From Clostridiales bacterium (GTDB taxonomy: Bacteria > Bacillota > Clostridia > Lachnospirales > WQUN01), in assembly GCA_031287685.1 (NCBI GenBank), contig JAITSQ010000001.1, positions 1 through 64,000 of the forward strand: 64,000 bases of DNA, in the 5' to 3' direction. The notes under the pieces were generated by a model, which saw nothing but the letters and a program-made list of their open reading frames with translations, had not been told where the DNA came from and ran no database searches. Below, in pieces: positions 8,875-16,813 of this stretch (positions are counted from its first letter, which is position 1; every line of letters starts with the position of its first letter). A program made the position numbers and the translations under genes.

Positions 8875-10095
8875 TCAGGAATTCGTCAGGATTTCGCTTA
8901 TTTTCGCGATTCTTTCCGCGCCGCTTTTTATGTCGCGCAGGCGCGCCGAGTCGGCGTTTTCAAAAAACATCAAGCCGTCCGCGTCTTTTTTGCGCGCGTA
9001 GGACAGGCTTTTCTCAAAATCGGCCGGAAAAGGGCTGTTTTCTATAATCAAGCCGCCGCCGCGCAGCTCGTCCGCGCAGGAGAGCGCGAGCCGCCGGCAG
9101 CTTTCGGCGTACCCCACGATGGTCACGGGGCTTTCGGCAAAATCGGCCCGCTGTTCGGACAGCGCGTCCATAAGCTCGTTTACGCGGAGAGCGCAGCCCA
9201 CGGACGGCGCGGGGGGAGACGACGGAAGCGGCAGCTTGTATTCCCCGCCCTCGGCTATGAGCGAACCGGCGCCCTGGGCGTATCCCCGGAAAATCACGCC
9301 GGTGTAATACCCCAAATGCCCGGACAGGCTGAGGTCAAAGTTTATATGCCGCGAAAGGCCATAGTCCGACAAGAGCGAGTGAATCTCCCGAAGCTCGCTC
9401 AGGGCGCCGATCGCCAGTGGGCTGCGCGCGGGCACTTCGTCCAGAAAATCCCCCCCGCCGTTGTATGACATAAGGTTGGTAAGAATGGCCTTTGTGGCGC
9501 CGTCCGTTTGGAGGTTTCCGACTGTTTTGCGCACGGAAACAAAGTCCCGCCGGAGGACGGCGGAGCGGGCGTCCTCCCGCGCTCCGGCGGGGATTTCGGA
9601 CAGAAGCCCCTCCAGAAAGCCGACATGGCCCACGTCCACGGTAAACGACGACAGGCCCGCGCAAAGAAGCGCGTTCACCGCGAGGGCGATTATTTCGGCG
9701 GAGGCCTCCGTTATTTTCTCCGCGCCGCAAAGCTCCGCCCCGGCCTGCGTAAACTCGGAGGGCTTGCCCTGATAGCGCTCCGTGGCGCGGAATACGTTCT
9801 CAAGATAGCACACGCGCAGCGGGAAAGCCTCCGCGCCCGCGCTCCGGCCCACGAGCCGGGCTATTTGCGGCGTGACGTCCGGCCGAAGGGCCAGCACGCT
9901 GCCGTCCCGCCCGATGAATTTATAGGAGACGTCGTTTTCGTCCGGCTTCCCGGTAAAGACGGTGAGCGGCTCGAAAGCCGGCGTTTCTATGAAGCGATAG
10001 GAATAAGCGGAGAAAACGGCGGAAATCCGCCGCTCCGCCTCGCGCTTTTTTCCGTAAAAATTAAGCAGGCCGGAAACCGCGTCGTAGCTTGACAT
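8875..10095 (-). CDS. hisZ: ATP phosphoribosyltransferase regulatory subunit
   Basis: HisZ is a catalytically inactive histidyl-tRNA-synthetase paralogue that activates short HisG and carries histidine feedback control. The 406-residue protein shows the class II synthetase-like core: YRFIETPAFEPL (motif 1 region), RPDVTPQIAR (motif 2) and the GYYTGVIFRGYA region. The anticodon-binding domain of true HisRS is absent. ATG 10095 has GAGAGG upstream. The pairing with hisG, and the order hisZ-hisG-hisD, support the call over a tRNA synthetase. purH lies 66 bp upstream on the same strand, so histidine and purine genes may be co-transcribed; the two pathways share AICAR. Confidence 0.95.
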   Translation of the reverse strand: MSSYDAVSGLLNFYGKKREAERRISAVFSAYSYRFIETPAFEPLTVFTGKPDENDVSYKFIGRDGSVLALRPDVTPQIARLVGRSAGAEAFPLRVCYLENVFRATERYQGKPSEFTQAGAELCGAEKITEASAEIIALAVNALLCAGLSSFTVDVGHVGFLEGLLSEIPAGAREDARSAVLRRDFVSVRKTVGNLQTDGATKAILTNLMSYNGGGDFLDEVPARSPLAIGALSELREIHSLLSDYGLSRHINFDLSLSGHLGYYTGVIFRGYAQGAGSLIAEGGEYKLPLPSSPPAPSVGCALRVNELMDALSEQRADFAESPVTIVGYAESCRRLALSCADELRGGGLIIENSPFPADFEKSLSYARKKDADGLMFFENADSARLRDIKSGAERIAKISEILTNS

Positions 10096-10161
10096 GAATC
10101 ACCTCTCGCGAAAAGTTTCTTAGCTTGGCTCGAAACCAGCAAGTCAAACCTGGAATTGCTC

Positions 10162-11718
10162 TTAGTGCCGGAAATGGCGCATTTCCGTAAACAGCATAGC
10201 AATCCCGTATTTGTCGCAGGCTTCGATTGACTCCTTGTCCTTTAGGGAGCCGCCGGGCTGGATAATGGAGGTAATTCCGGCTTTGCGCGCCTCCTCCACG
10301 CAGTCCGGGAAGGGAAAGAACGCGTCCGAAGCGAGCGCCGCGCCTTGCAGGATTTCCGCGCCGAGGGCCTCCTCGCAATGTTCGATCGCCTGGCGCGCCG
10401 CCCAGATTCGGTTGACTTGCCCGCAGCCAATGCCGAGGCTCTGGCCGTCCTTGCCTATGGCTATGCCGTTGCTTTTAACGTATTTTACTATTTTCCAGGC
10501 GAACATCAGGTCCCGGATTTCGGCTTCCGAAGGCTTCCGCTTGGTGACGCAGACAGGCTCCTTATCCGGCAGTATTACGCCGTCCGTCTGCTGAATGAGG
10601 ATACCGCCGGACACCTTTTTAATATCAACCGCCTGAGCCGGCTGTTTTACGGAAATGTTATCCAGCGTCAGGACGCGGATATTTTTCTTTCGCGTCAGAA
10701 CGTCAAGGGCGGCGGGAGTGTAGGACGGCGCGAGGATTATTTCGATAAAAATCTTGCTTATTTCGACGGCGATAAGCTCGTCGATTTCCCGGTTGGCGGC
10801 CACTATTCCGCCGAAAATCGACACCGGGTCGGAGGTGTAGGCCTTCATATACGCCTCCTGAATCGTGTCCGCCTCGCCCACGCCGCAGGGGTTCGAGTGT
10901 TTACAGGCGACGACGGCCGGGGCTTCGTATTCCTTAAGAAGCTCAAGCGCGCCGTGCGTGTCGTTTATGTTGTTGAACGAAAGCTCCTTGCCGTGGAGCT
11001 GCTTTACGCCGGTCAGCGCGCCGGGCGCGGGGAGGATTTCCCGGTAAAAGGCGGCGGCCTGGTGCGGATTTTCGCCGTAGCGCATATCCTGAGCCTTTTC
11101 GTAGGTGACCGTGTAGGTTTCCGGGAAGGGCGGCAGGTCCGTGAGCGGCTTGAGGTACGACGCTATAAGCGCGTCATACGCGGCGGTATGAGCGAAAACT
11201 TTGGCCGCTAGAAGGAGGCTGGTCTTTTCGCAAACGCGCCCGCTCTGCGCGAGCTCCCGCTCCACAAGCGGATAATCCGCCGGGTCGGTCAGGACGCTGA
11301 CAAAACGGTAGTTTTTCGCCGCGCTGCGCAGCATTGCCGGCCCGCCGATGTCTATGTTCTCGATTGCCTCCGGGAGCGCGCAGTCCGGCTTGAGAATGGT
11401 CTGTTTGAACGGGTAGAGGTTGACGACCACCATATCTATGGGCTCCACCCCAAGCTCCCCGGCCTGTTTGGCGTGGCTTTCGCTGTCCCGGAGGTAAAGG
11501 ATGCCGCCGTGGATTTTCGGGTGAAGCGTCTTGACGCGGCCGTCGAAACACTCCGGGAAGCCCGTCGCCTCGTCCACGGCAGTCACGGGCAGGCCCGCGT
11601 CCGTGAGCGCCCTGAAGGTGCCCCCGGTGGAGATAAGGCGGAAGCCCGCGTTTACAAGCGCCCGCGCGAAGGGTATTAAGCCTGTTTTGTCCGATACGCT
11701 TAAAAGCGCGTTTTTCAT
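10162..11718 (-). CDS. purH: Bifunctional AICAR formyltransferase / IMP cyclohydrolase
   Basis: PurH carries out the last two steps of IMP synthesis: formylation of AICAR with 10-formyl-tetrahydrofolate and ring closure to IMP. The 518-residue length is standard. The N-terminal MGS-like cyclohydrolase domain starts MKNALLSVSDKTGL and includes LISTGGT and KTLHPKIHGGIL. The transformylase domain has the catalytic Lys-His in ACKHSNPCGVG and SDPVSIFGGIVA. ATG 11718 follows AAGGAGAGG. AICAR is also a by-product of the histidine pathway, whose genes follow immediately. A structured leader with a terminator lies upstream, and the IMP-consuming dehydrogenase gene diverges from the same intergenic space. 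Confidence 0.97.
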   Translation of the reverse strand: MKNALLSVSDKTGLIPFARALVNAGFRLISTGGTFRALTDAGLPVTAVDEATGFPECFDGRVKTLHPKIHGGILYLRDSESHAKQAGELGVEPIDMVVVNLYPFKQTILKPDCALPEAIENIDIGGPAMLRSAAKNYRFVSVLTDPADYPLVERELAQSGRVCEKTSLLLAAKVFAHTAAYDALIASYLKPLTDLPPFPETYTVTYEKAQDMRYGENPHQAAAFYREILPAPGALTGVKQLHGKELSFNNINDTHGALELLKEYEAPAVVACKHSNPCGVGEADTIQEAYMKAYTSDPVSIFGGIVAANREIDELIAVEISKIFIEIILAPSYTPAALDVLTRKKNIRVLTLDNISVKQPAQAVDIKKVSGGILIQQTDGVILPDKEPVCVTKRKPSEAEIRDLMFAWKIVKYVKSNGIAIGKDGQSLGIGCGQVNRIWAARQAIEHCEEALGAEILQGAALASDAFFPFPDCVEEARKAGITSIIQPGGSLKDKESIEACDKYGIAMLFTEMRHFRH

Positions 11719-11826
11719 ATGAATCCTCTCCTTAATTGAATGATGTTATTACGGCTTTATTGGCTCCATCAAGCCTCGCGGGCGCCGCCGAAAACGCCCG
11801 CGCCAAGAGAAAAGTTCGTCTAAATT

Positions 11827-11910
11827 AAAAAAAGCCCCGAGCGGAACCAGTAAGGGGTATGTCTGTTCGGAGTCCTCCGGCATAAGTTGAAAAAACCACA
11901 GAAACACCCC
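11827..11910 (-). promoter_or_regulatory. Candidate transcription attenuator or riboswitch leader of purH
   Basis: On the minus strand the RNA can form a 13-bp stem between GGGGTGTTTCTGT (11910-11898) and ACAGACATACCCC (11866-11854), enclosing a small CGGA/TCCG hairpin. The CCCC of its 3' arm can instead pair with GGGG at 11838-11835, directly before a run of seven U (11833-11827), giving a terminator. The two structures exclude each other, as in an attenuator. I could not match it to a known purine, ZTP or PRPP riboswitch. The short terminator stem lowers confidence. Confidence 0.45.
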
Positions 11911-11930
11911 CCTGTAATTATAATAGCTTA

Positions 11931-11959
11931 ATTATAGCATACTCCGGAAGCCTTCGCAA
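11931..11959 (-). promoter_or_regulatory. Sigma-A promoter for the purH leader
   Basis: Minus strand: TTGCGA (11959-11954), 17-bp spacer, TATAAT (11936-11931), with TGC directly before the -10 as an extended element. Predicted start near 11924, about 205 bp before purH and just ahead of the attenuator-like stem. Confidence 0.7.
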
Positions 11960-11967
11960 TAAGAAAT

Positions 11968-11996
11968 TTGACTTTTCCTTCAATAATAGGTATAAT
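11968..11996 (+). promoter_or_regulatory. Sigma-A promoter for the IMP dehydrogenase gene
   Basis: TTGACT (11968-11973), a 17-bp spacer and a perfect TATAAT (11991-11996) predict transcription from about 12003. The start codon follows at 12025 after a GAGGAGG site. It diverges from the purH promoter, with only 8 bp between their -35 boxes, so a shared operator could control both. Confidence 0.8.
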
Positions 11997-12024
11997 GTAT
12001 AAACTTTATAGAGGAGGAATGGGA

Positions 12025-13533
12025 ATGGCTTATTTTTTTCAGGACGTGTCGCGGACGTTCAGCGAGTATCTGCTTGTGCCGGGGTACAGCTCGGAGGAGT
12101 GCGTCCCGGCGAACGTATCGCTGAAAACGCCGCTTGTGAGATTCCGAAAAGGGGAGGCGCCCGCGCTTTCGCTGAATATACCGCTTGTGTCGGCCATAAT
12201 GCAGTCCGTGTCTAACGACACTATGGCTATCGCGCTCGCGCGGGAGGGGGGCGTGTCTTTCGTATACGCCTCTCAGGCTGTCGAGAGCCAGGCGGAGATG
12301 ATAGGCCGTGTAAAGGGTTATAAGGCTGGCTTTGTCAAAAGCGACAGCAACATTCGGCCAGACCAGACGCTTGTGGACATTCTGGCGCTTAAGGAGAAAA
12401 CGGGACACTCCACCGTCGCCGTGACGAGCGACGGCACGGCCTCCGGGCGGCTCGTGGGCCTTGTTACGAGCAAGGACTACCGCGTGAGCCGGCTTGATCC
12501 GAAAACGCCCGTAAGCGCGTTTATGACGCCGATAGAAAAGCTGACCTGCGCTCGCGACGGCATCACCATAAGCGAGGCCAACAACATAATCTGGGAGCGT
12601 AAGCTGAACGCCCTGCCGGTTATAGACGACGGAGGCATACTGACGCACTTCGTTTTCCGGAAGGATTACGACACGCACAAGGAGAACCCGCGGGAACTGC
12701 TCGACTCTAACAAAAGCTACGTGGCCGGCGCGGGCATAAACACGAGGGATTATGAGGAGCGGGTACCCGCGCTTGTGGCGGCGGGGGCGGACGTGCTCTG
12801 CGTGGACTCCTCCGAGGGTTTCTCCGGGTGGCAGAAGCGCGCGCTCAGCTATATACGGGAGCGGTACGGCGATTCGGTGAAGGTGGGCGCTGGGAACGTC
12901 GTTGACCGGGAGGGCTTCAGGTTCCTGGCGGACGCGGGGGCGGACTTTGTGAAAGTCGGGATAGGCGGCGGCTCAATATGCATAACGCGGGAAGCGAAGG
13001 GCATAGGCCGCGGGCAGGCCAGCGCGGTTATAGACGTGGCCCGCGCGCGGGACGAATATTTTGAGGAAACCGGCGTGTACGTCCCGATTTGCAGCGACGG
13101 CGGGATTGTCCACGATTATCACCTGACGCTGGCGCTGGCTATGGGCGCGGATTTTTGTATGCTTGGGCGATATTTTTCGCGCTTTGACGAAGCGCCCACG
13201 CAGAAGGTGCGCATAAACGGCAATTACATGAAGGAATACTGGGGGGAGGGCAGCGCCCGCGCGCGCAACTGGCAGCGGTACGACCTTGGCGGGGAGGGCA
13301 AGCTCTCCTTCGAGGAAGGAGTGGATTCTTTCGTGCCTTACGCCGGCTCCCTTCGGGGCAACCTTGACGTGACGCTTTCAAAAATCCGCTCGACAATGTG
13401 TAACTGCGGCGCGCTTTCCATAGCGGAGCTGCAGAAAAGGGCGCGGCTGACGCTGGTTTCCTCCGTCAGCATAGTGGAGGGCGGCGCGCACGACGTGACG
13501 CTCAAAGACCAGGCCGGCGGACAGCAGAAGTAA
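12025..13533 (+). CDS. guaB: IMP dehydrogenase
   Basis: Oxidises IMP to XMP with NAD+, the committed step to guanine nucleotides. The 502-residue protein has the N-terminal barrel strands ([16 protein letters not shown]), an inserted CBS pair (about 95-215) and the catalytic loop [11 protein letters not shown], whose Cys forms the covalent intermediate; the usual GPGS is GGGS here. Further motifs are [18 protein letters not shown] and YGEG-like [13 protein letters not shown] 12025 was chosen because GAGGAGG lies 7 bp upstream; ATG 12019 is too close, and an in-frame TTG at 11968 is the -35 box. It diverges from purH, whose product it consumes. Confidence 0.93.
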   Translation: MAYFFQDVSRTFSEYLLVPGYSSEECVPANVSLKTPLVRFRKGEAPALSLNIPLVSAIMQSVSNDTMAIALAREGGVSFVYASQAVESQAEMIGRVKGYKAGFVKSDSNIRPDQTLVDILALKEKTGHSTVAVTSDGTASGRLVGLVTSKDYRVSRLDPKTPVSAFMTPIEKLTCARDGITISEANNIIWERKLNALPVIDDGGILTHFVFRKDYDTHKENPRELLDSNKSYVAGAGINTRDYEERVPALVAAGADVLCVDSSEGFSGWQKRALSYIRERYGDSVKVGAGNVVDREGFRFLADAGADFVKVGIGGGSICITREAKGIGRGQASAVIDVARARDEYFEETGVYVPICSDGGIVHDYHLTLALAMGADFCMLGRYFSRFDEAPTQKVRINGNYMKEYWGEGSARARNWQRYDLGGEGKLSFEEGVDSFVPYAGSLRGNLDVTLSKIRSTMCNCGALSIAELQKRARLTLVSSVSIVEGGAHDVTLKDQAGGQQK

Positions 13534-13550
13534 AGAAAGCGGGGAAAGCT

Positions 13551-14207
13551 ATGGATTTGGAGAGCCTGCGGTACGAAGAGCTTCTGCCGGTTATAAAAAA
13601 GGCGCACGACGAGGTCCTGCGCCTCGAGTCGGCCTGCGATGAAATCAAATTTTTAACAAACGAGGTGAACGAGGCCGGGCGCGGGAAATTCGGCTTCGTC
13701 CGGACGGACGCGGCGGGTATGCTCATAATAACCCCGTTTGACGCGTTTAAGGTCTTTTTTCTGGGAATCGCGTTCGTTACCTTTGTTTGGGGTGGTCCGA
13801 AAATCGGTTCAAAAATCGGAACGTTTTTCGTTATGGTCGTCGTCGCGGTATTGGCGCTCGAATCCGCCGCTCGCTATATAAAGTTCAGGACGGAAAGGAA
13901 CAGCCTCCTGAGGCGCCTTTCCCAAGAGCTGGAGGCGCAGAGGCGGCGGCTTGCCGAAACCGCGCGGATTGTGGCGGCGCTTCTGAATATCCCGCGGGAA
14001 TACCGGTATTCCGCCTTTTTGGCCTACGCGGAGGATAAGCTCGCCACCAGGGTGTTTACAGATTTCCGCCAGATTACGGAAAATTACGCGCCGCAGCTTG
14101 AGGCCTGGCTGTCGGACGATTTCTCGTCAAAAAGGGAGCGTGTCGAAGAAATGCTCTCCCGGCGGGAATATCTGAGCGGGCTGATTGAGGGAAAAGCGGC
14201 GGTTTAA
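13551..14207 (+). CDS. Membrane protein with two central transmembrane segments, unknown function
   Basis: I do not recognise this 218-residue protein. It begins 17 bp after guaB and probably shares its transcript. Residues 1-45 are charged and likely helical (EVLRLESACDEIKFLTNEV). Two hydrophobic segments follow (about 57-80 and 85-105), with a short WGGPKIGSKIG turn between them. The C-terminal half is Arg/Glu-rich and looks coiled-coil (LRRLSQELEAQRRRLAETARI). The downstream end is marked by terminators at 14225-14293. The layout suggests a cytoplasmic scaffold or sensor anchored by a hairpin, but no function can be assigned. Confidence 0.75.
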   Translation: MDLESLRYEELLPVIKKAHDEVLRLESACDEIKFLTNEVNEAGRGKFGFVRTDAAGMLIITPFDAFKVFFLGIAFVTFVWGGPKIGSKIGTFFVMVVVAVLALESAARYIKFRTERNSLLRRLSQELEAQRRRLAETARIVAALLNIPREYRYSAFLAYAEDKLATRVFTDFRQITENYAPQLEAWLSDDFSSKRERVEEMLSRREYLSGLIEGKAAV

Positions 14208-14224
14208 TATGGAATAAGGGGTTT

Positions 14225-14250
14225 AGCCGCCTAAATTTTTTAGGCGGCTT
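14225..14250 (+). terminator. Terminator hairpin after the guaB operon
   Basis: AGCCGCCTAAA and TTTAGGCGGCT-type arms surround a short T-rich loop, followed by TTCTC. It lies 18 bp after the stop of the membrane protein gene. Confidence 0.7.
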
Positions 14251-14264
14251 CTCCCGAGCAAAAT

Positions 14265-14293
14265 AAAAGCCGCGCTTTTTATCGCGCGGTTTT
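14265..14293 (-). terminator. Terminator between convergent genes
   Basis: CCGCGC and GCGCGG arms with A-rich 5' and T-rich 3' flanks can terminate in either direction. The gene ending at 14310 on the minus strand is the most likely user. Confidence 0.6.
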
Positions 14294-14309
14294 CATTACT
14301 TTCCAAATT

Positions 14310-15134
14310 TCAGCTTTTCGCCATCACGGACTCCGGGTTTACCGTCCCGTCGGCGTTACTAACCGTGAAACCCAAGTGTTCGCCCAGCAGGACGCTGTAA
14401 ATCGACGGCTTGCCTACCCCGCCGATAACCTGGCCCGCTTTCACAACGTCCCCCACTGACACAAGCGCGTTGTCCTGAAGCTGAGTGTAGGTCGTCTCCC
14501 AGTTATTGCCGTGGTCGATTACGACTTTGTTGCCGTTCTCTTTGCTTTTCGAGACCTCCTTCACGCGGCCGGCCGCCGCCGCGCGCACCTGCGCGCCGAG
14601 CTTCGCTGAAATGCAAATGCTGTCGTTCGTGCGGTACTGGTCAAGCGTCACGTCATAGACGGCGTGGTCGGGGCTGTAGCCCATCACTACATCGCCAATC
14701 GTCGGCCAGAGCATTTCGCCGTCGTCCTTGAACTCGTCAAAGGCAGGCTTGGTCTCCTCCTTCGGGGCGGGAGCGGCGGCCTCCGCCTTCGGCGGGGCGG
14801 ACTGGGCGGCGGGTGCGGGAGCCGCCTGGGCGGGCGGCAGAGCCGGGGCCGGGGCTTCTTTCGGCGCCGGTGCCGCGGGCTTTATGTTGTCCCCCGCTCC
14901 AGGCTTTTTGCCGTCTTTCGGCGTCAGGAAGCTGCCCTCCGCTATGGTGGATTTGTTCGCTTCCCGCGCGGGCGGCGGCTCGTTCTGCTCCTTCTGCGCG
15001 ACGGGCGGAGTCTTTTCCGGCGCGGGCGCGAACCCCTGATACGCCAATACCCCCGCTATGCTGAGCACCGTGGCCACGCACAAATACAGAGCGATGTAAA
15101 AACCCGGTTTCTTCGACTGCTTCTTATCTTTCAT
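14310..15134 (-). CDS. spoIIQ: SpoIIQ-like membrane-anchored M23 (LytM) protein, metal site degenerate
   Basis: The 274-residue protein has a short basic N-terminus, one membrane segment (about 12-32), a long Pro/Ala-rich linker (about 35-130) and a C-terminal LytM/M23 domain. The family trait DQYRTND, where peptidases have the first zinc histidine, is seen at about residue 175. The HxH end motif is reduced to GEHLGF, so hydrolase activity is unlikely. This is the SpoIIQ pattern: a forespore membrane protein that pairs with SpoIIIAH to form the feeding channel during engulfment. Sporulation genes elsewhere in the window support it. An alternative is a generic M23 regulator. ATG 15134 has GGAGG upstream. 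Confidence 0.7.
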   Translation of the reverse strand: MKDKKQSKKPGFYIALYLCVATVLSIAGVLAYQGFAPAPEKTPPVAQKEQNEPPPAREANKSTIAEGSFLTPKDGKKPGAGDNIKPAAPAPKEAPAPALPPAQAAPAPAAQSAPPKAEAAAPAPKEETKPAFDEFKDDGEMLWPTIGDVVMGYSPDHAVYDVTLDQYRTNDSICISAKLGAQVRAAAAGRVKEVSKSKENGNKVVIDHGNNWETTYTQLQDNALVSVGDVVKAGQVIGGVGKPSIYSVLLGEHLGFTVSNADGTVNPESVMAKS

Positions 15135-15226
15135 TCTACTGCACCTCCGAATATTATTATTACCGCGCCTCCGGAGGCTTATTCATAAATTTGCCTTGAT
15201 TACGTTTTTTTTGTATGATAAACTAT

Positions 15227-15352
15227 TATCGCAATTCCGTTTTACATAAGCAAAATTCGTTCGCTGAAAACGCGCTGAAGGCGGCTTTTTGGCGGAGAGC
15301 CGCCAAAAAACGCCGAGTTCCGATTTTGCGAGTAAAACGCGGAATTGCTATA
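15227..15352. repeat. Palindromic dispersed repeat, copy A
   Basis: About 126 bp bounded by inverted ends: GCAATTCCGTTTTAC on the left, GTAAAACGCGGAATTGC on the right. The centre is GAAGGCGGCTTTTT, a GGCGG/CCGCC hairpin, then AAAAAACGCC. The layout matches copies at 16.3, 50.2 and 58.9 kb. It occupies most of the 249-bp gap before engB, whose promoter may lie in or just after it (TATTAT near 15351). Confidence 0.75.
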
Positions 15353-15383
15353 TTATAGCATTATTTTCAGGAGGGCTTGACTT

Positions 15384-15989
15384 ATGATTGTGAACAACGC
15401 GCGGCTCCTGTCGGTCGCTGTGAACGCCTCCGGCTTCCCCGCAGAGGATTTGCCCGAAATAGCGTTCACGGGGCGGTCAAACGTAGGTAAATCCTCCCTC
15501 GTAAATTTTATGCTCTACAGGAAATCAATCGCCCGCGTGGGCAAAAGCCCCGGCAAAACCCGCACCATCAATTTTTATGAAGCCGAGGGCGCGGAGGGCG
15601 CGGTGCGCTTGGTTGACCTGCCGGGATACGGCTTCGCGGCGGTCTCCAAATCGGAAACGCGTAATTGGGGCAAAATGATAGAGGGTTATTTGAAAAACCG
15701 CCGCCAGCTCCGGGCGATAGCCCTGCTTATCGACAGCCGGCGCCCGCCGACGGAGCTTGATATGACAATGTACGAATGGCTGAATTTTTATAAGGGCAAA
15801 GAGGGCTTCGGCATAATCGCCGTGGCGACGAAGTTTGACAAGCTGAACGCGGCGGAAAAACCCTCCAGTGTAAAGGCCATAGCCGGCGCGCTGGCCCTGC
15901 CCGAAAGCGGCGTAATCCCCTTTTCGAGCCAAGCCAGGACCGGACGAGCCGAGCTTTGGGCCGCCATAGAAAATTTCACGGCGCGGTAA
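15384..15989 (+). CDS. engB: Ribosome biogenesis GTPase EngB (YsxC)
   Basis: A 201-residue GTPase of the EngB/YihA/YsxC family, needed for large-subunit ribosome assembly. All G motifs are present: G1 GRSNVGKSS (about 31-39), G2 TRTINFY, G3 DLPGYGFA, G4 TKFDKL and G5 SSQARTG. The normal length and an ATG at 15384 after CAGGAGGG support the start. It stands alone between two repeat clusters rather than next to lon or clpX as in Bacillus. Cytoplasmic, ribosome-associated. Confidence 0.97.
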   Translation: MIVNNARLLSVAVNASGFPAEDLPEIAFTGRSNVGKSSLVNFMLYRKSIARVGKSPGKTRTINFYEAEGAEGAVRLVDLPGYGFAAVSKSETRNWGKMIEGYLKNRRQLRAIALLIDSRRPPTELDMTMYEWLNFYKGKEGFGIIAVATKFDKLNAAEKPSSVKAIAGALALPESGVIPFSSQARTGRAELWAAIENFTAR

Positions 15990-16017
15990 GACTTTCGCGC
16001 CCGCCCACCGTATATGT

Positions 16018-16225
16018 TGTTAAAGCAATTCCGAGTTTTACTTGCGAAACTTGGATTGTCCGGCGTTTTTGGCGATTACCGCCGTTCTTACTTGAAAAAG
16101 GCCGAAAGCGAGAACGAAACGCGCGGCAAGAAGGTGGCTTTTTGGCGCGGCAGTAGGTGCCAAAAAACACCGGGCATTAGGCGCGTTTCGGGCGACGCTT
16201 AAAGCCTATTTTCAAGTTGAACGGC
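16018..16225. repeat. Composite dispersed repeat: half element plus 145-bp copy B
   Basis: 16018-16070 carries one end of the AGCAATTCCG family (AGCAATTCCGAGTTTTAC) without its partner. 16081-16225 is a 145-bp element with imperfect inverted ends (GCCGTTCTTACTTGAAAA and TTTTCAAGTTGAACGGC) and the cassette GGCAAGAAGGTGGCTTTTT...AAAAAACACCGGGC around a hairpin. It matches 35788-35932 almost throughout except in the hairpin arms. Confidence 0.8.
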
Positions 16226-16266
16226 TATAACGCCCTCTCGCCATAAAAGCTGTAAAACGGCGGAGT

Positions 16267-16439
16267 AGAGCAATTCCTTGTTTGACTGGCTTGTTTCGAG
16301 CCGAAAATCGCGGGCAAGAAGGGGGCTTTTTCGCGGGGCAGTAACCGCGAAAAAACACCGGCAAGAAGGGGGCTTTTTCGCGGGGCAGTAACCGCGAAAA
16401 AACACCGAGCGAAGCCTATGTCAAACGGAATTGCTATAA
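16267..16439. repeat. Dispersed repeat, copy C, with a tandem 47-bp unit
   Basis: Ends are AGCAATTCCTTGTTTGAC and GTCAAACGGAATTGCT. Inside, the unit GGCAAGAAGGGGGCTTTT...AAAACACC (16313-16359) is duplicated exactly at 16360-16406; each holds a TTCGCGG/CCGCGAA hairpin. The element lies between engB and pspC. With copy B it fills the 469-bp gene-free stretch 15990-16458; I see no gene there. Confidence 0.85.
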
Positions 16440-16458
16440 AGAGAACGGAGATGTTATA

Positions 16459-16689
16459 ATGAAAAAAAGAGTGTATCTTTCGACGGAAAATAAAATCATC
16501 GGCGGCGTGTGCGGCGGTTTTGGCGAATATTTCGGCATTGACCCGACTTTTATGCGGCTCATTGTCGTCATTATAATGATGATGACGGCGATTATACCGA
16601 TATGCGTCCTGTATGCCGTGTGCTACGCCATTATCCCGCATAAGCCGGACGATTTGGGCGGCTGGGAGAACAAAGGAAACGGCAATTAA
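16459..16689 (+). CDS. pspC: PspC-domain membrane protein
   Basis: A 76-residue protein made almost wholly of one PspC domain. The N-terminal motif KKRVYLSTENKIIGGVCGG is followed by FGEYFGIDPTFMRL, a hydrophobic transmembrane stretch (about 34-58) and IIPHKPDD. PspC proteins sit in the cytoplasmic membrane and are tied to envelope-stress responses; in Firmicutes this stand-alone form is common and poorly defined. ATG 16459 follows ACGGAGA. It is flanked on both sides by palindromic repeats, the downstream one merging with its terminator. Confidence 0.9.
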   Translation: MKKRVYLSTENKIIGGVCGGFGEYFGIDPTFMRLIVVIIMMMTAIIPICVLYAVCYAIIPHKPDDLGGWENKGNGN

Positions 16690-16774
16690 CAAGAAGGGGG
16701 CTTTCATTTGTCTAAATCCTCTTAGACAAATGAAAACACCGAGCAAAAGCCCCGTCCGGACGGGGCTTTCTATT
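16690..16774. terminator. Repeat cassette D and terminator after pspC
   Basis: 16690-16745 has the family cassette AAGAAGGGGGCTTT...AAAACACCG around CATTTGTCTAA/TTAGACAAATG arms. It runs into a standard terminator, AAAAGCCCCGTCC/GGACGGGGCTTT (16745-16770), with T-rich flanks that can serve both pspC and the convergent fruK. Confidence 0.8.
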
Positions 16775-16813
16775 TGGCTATTTTGCGAAGGCGCGCCGCC
16801 TATGCCCCCCGTT

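Noticed and set aside
11968-12024. N-terminal extension of IMP dehydrogenase from TTG 11968
   Set aside because: The TTG is the -35 box of a good promoter and the -10 box lies within the extension; ATG 12025 has the ribosome site.
16313-16406. Direct repeats that could suggest a small CRISPR array
   Set aside because: There are only two contiguous identical units, no spacers between them and no cas genes; the unit is a palindromic cassette.
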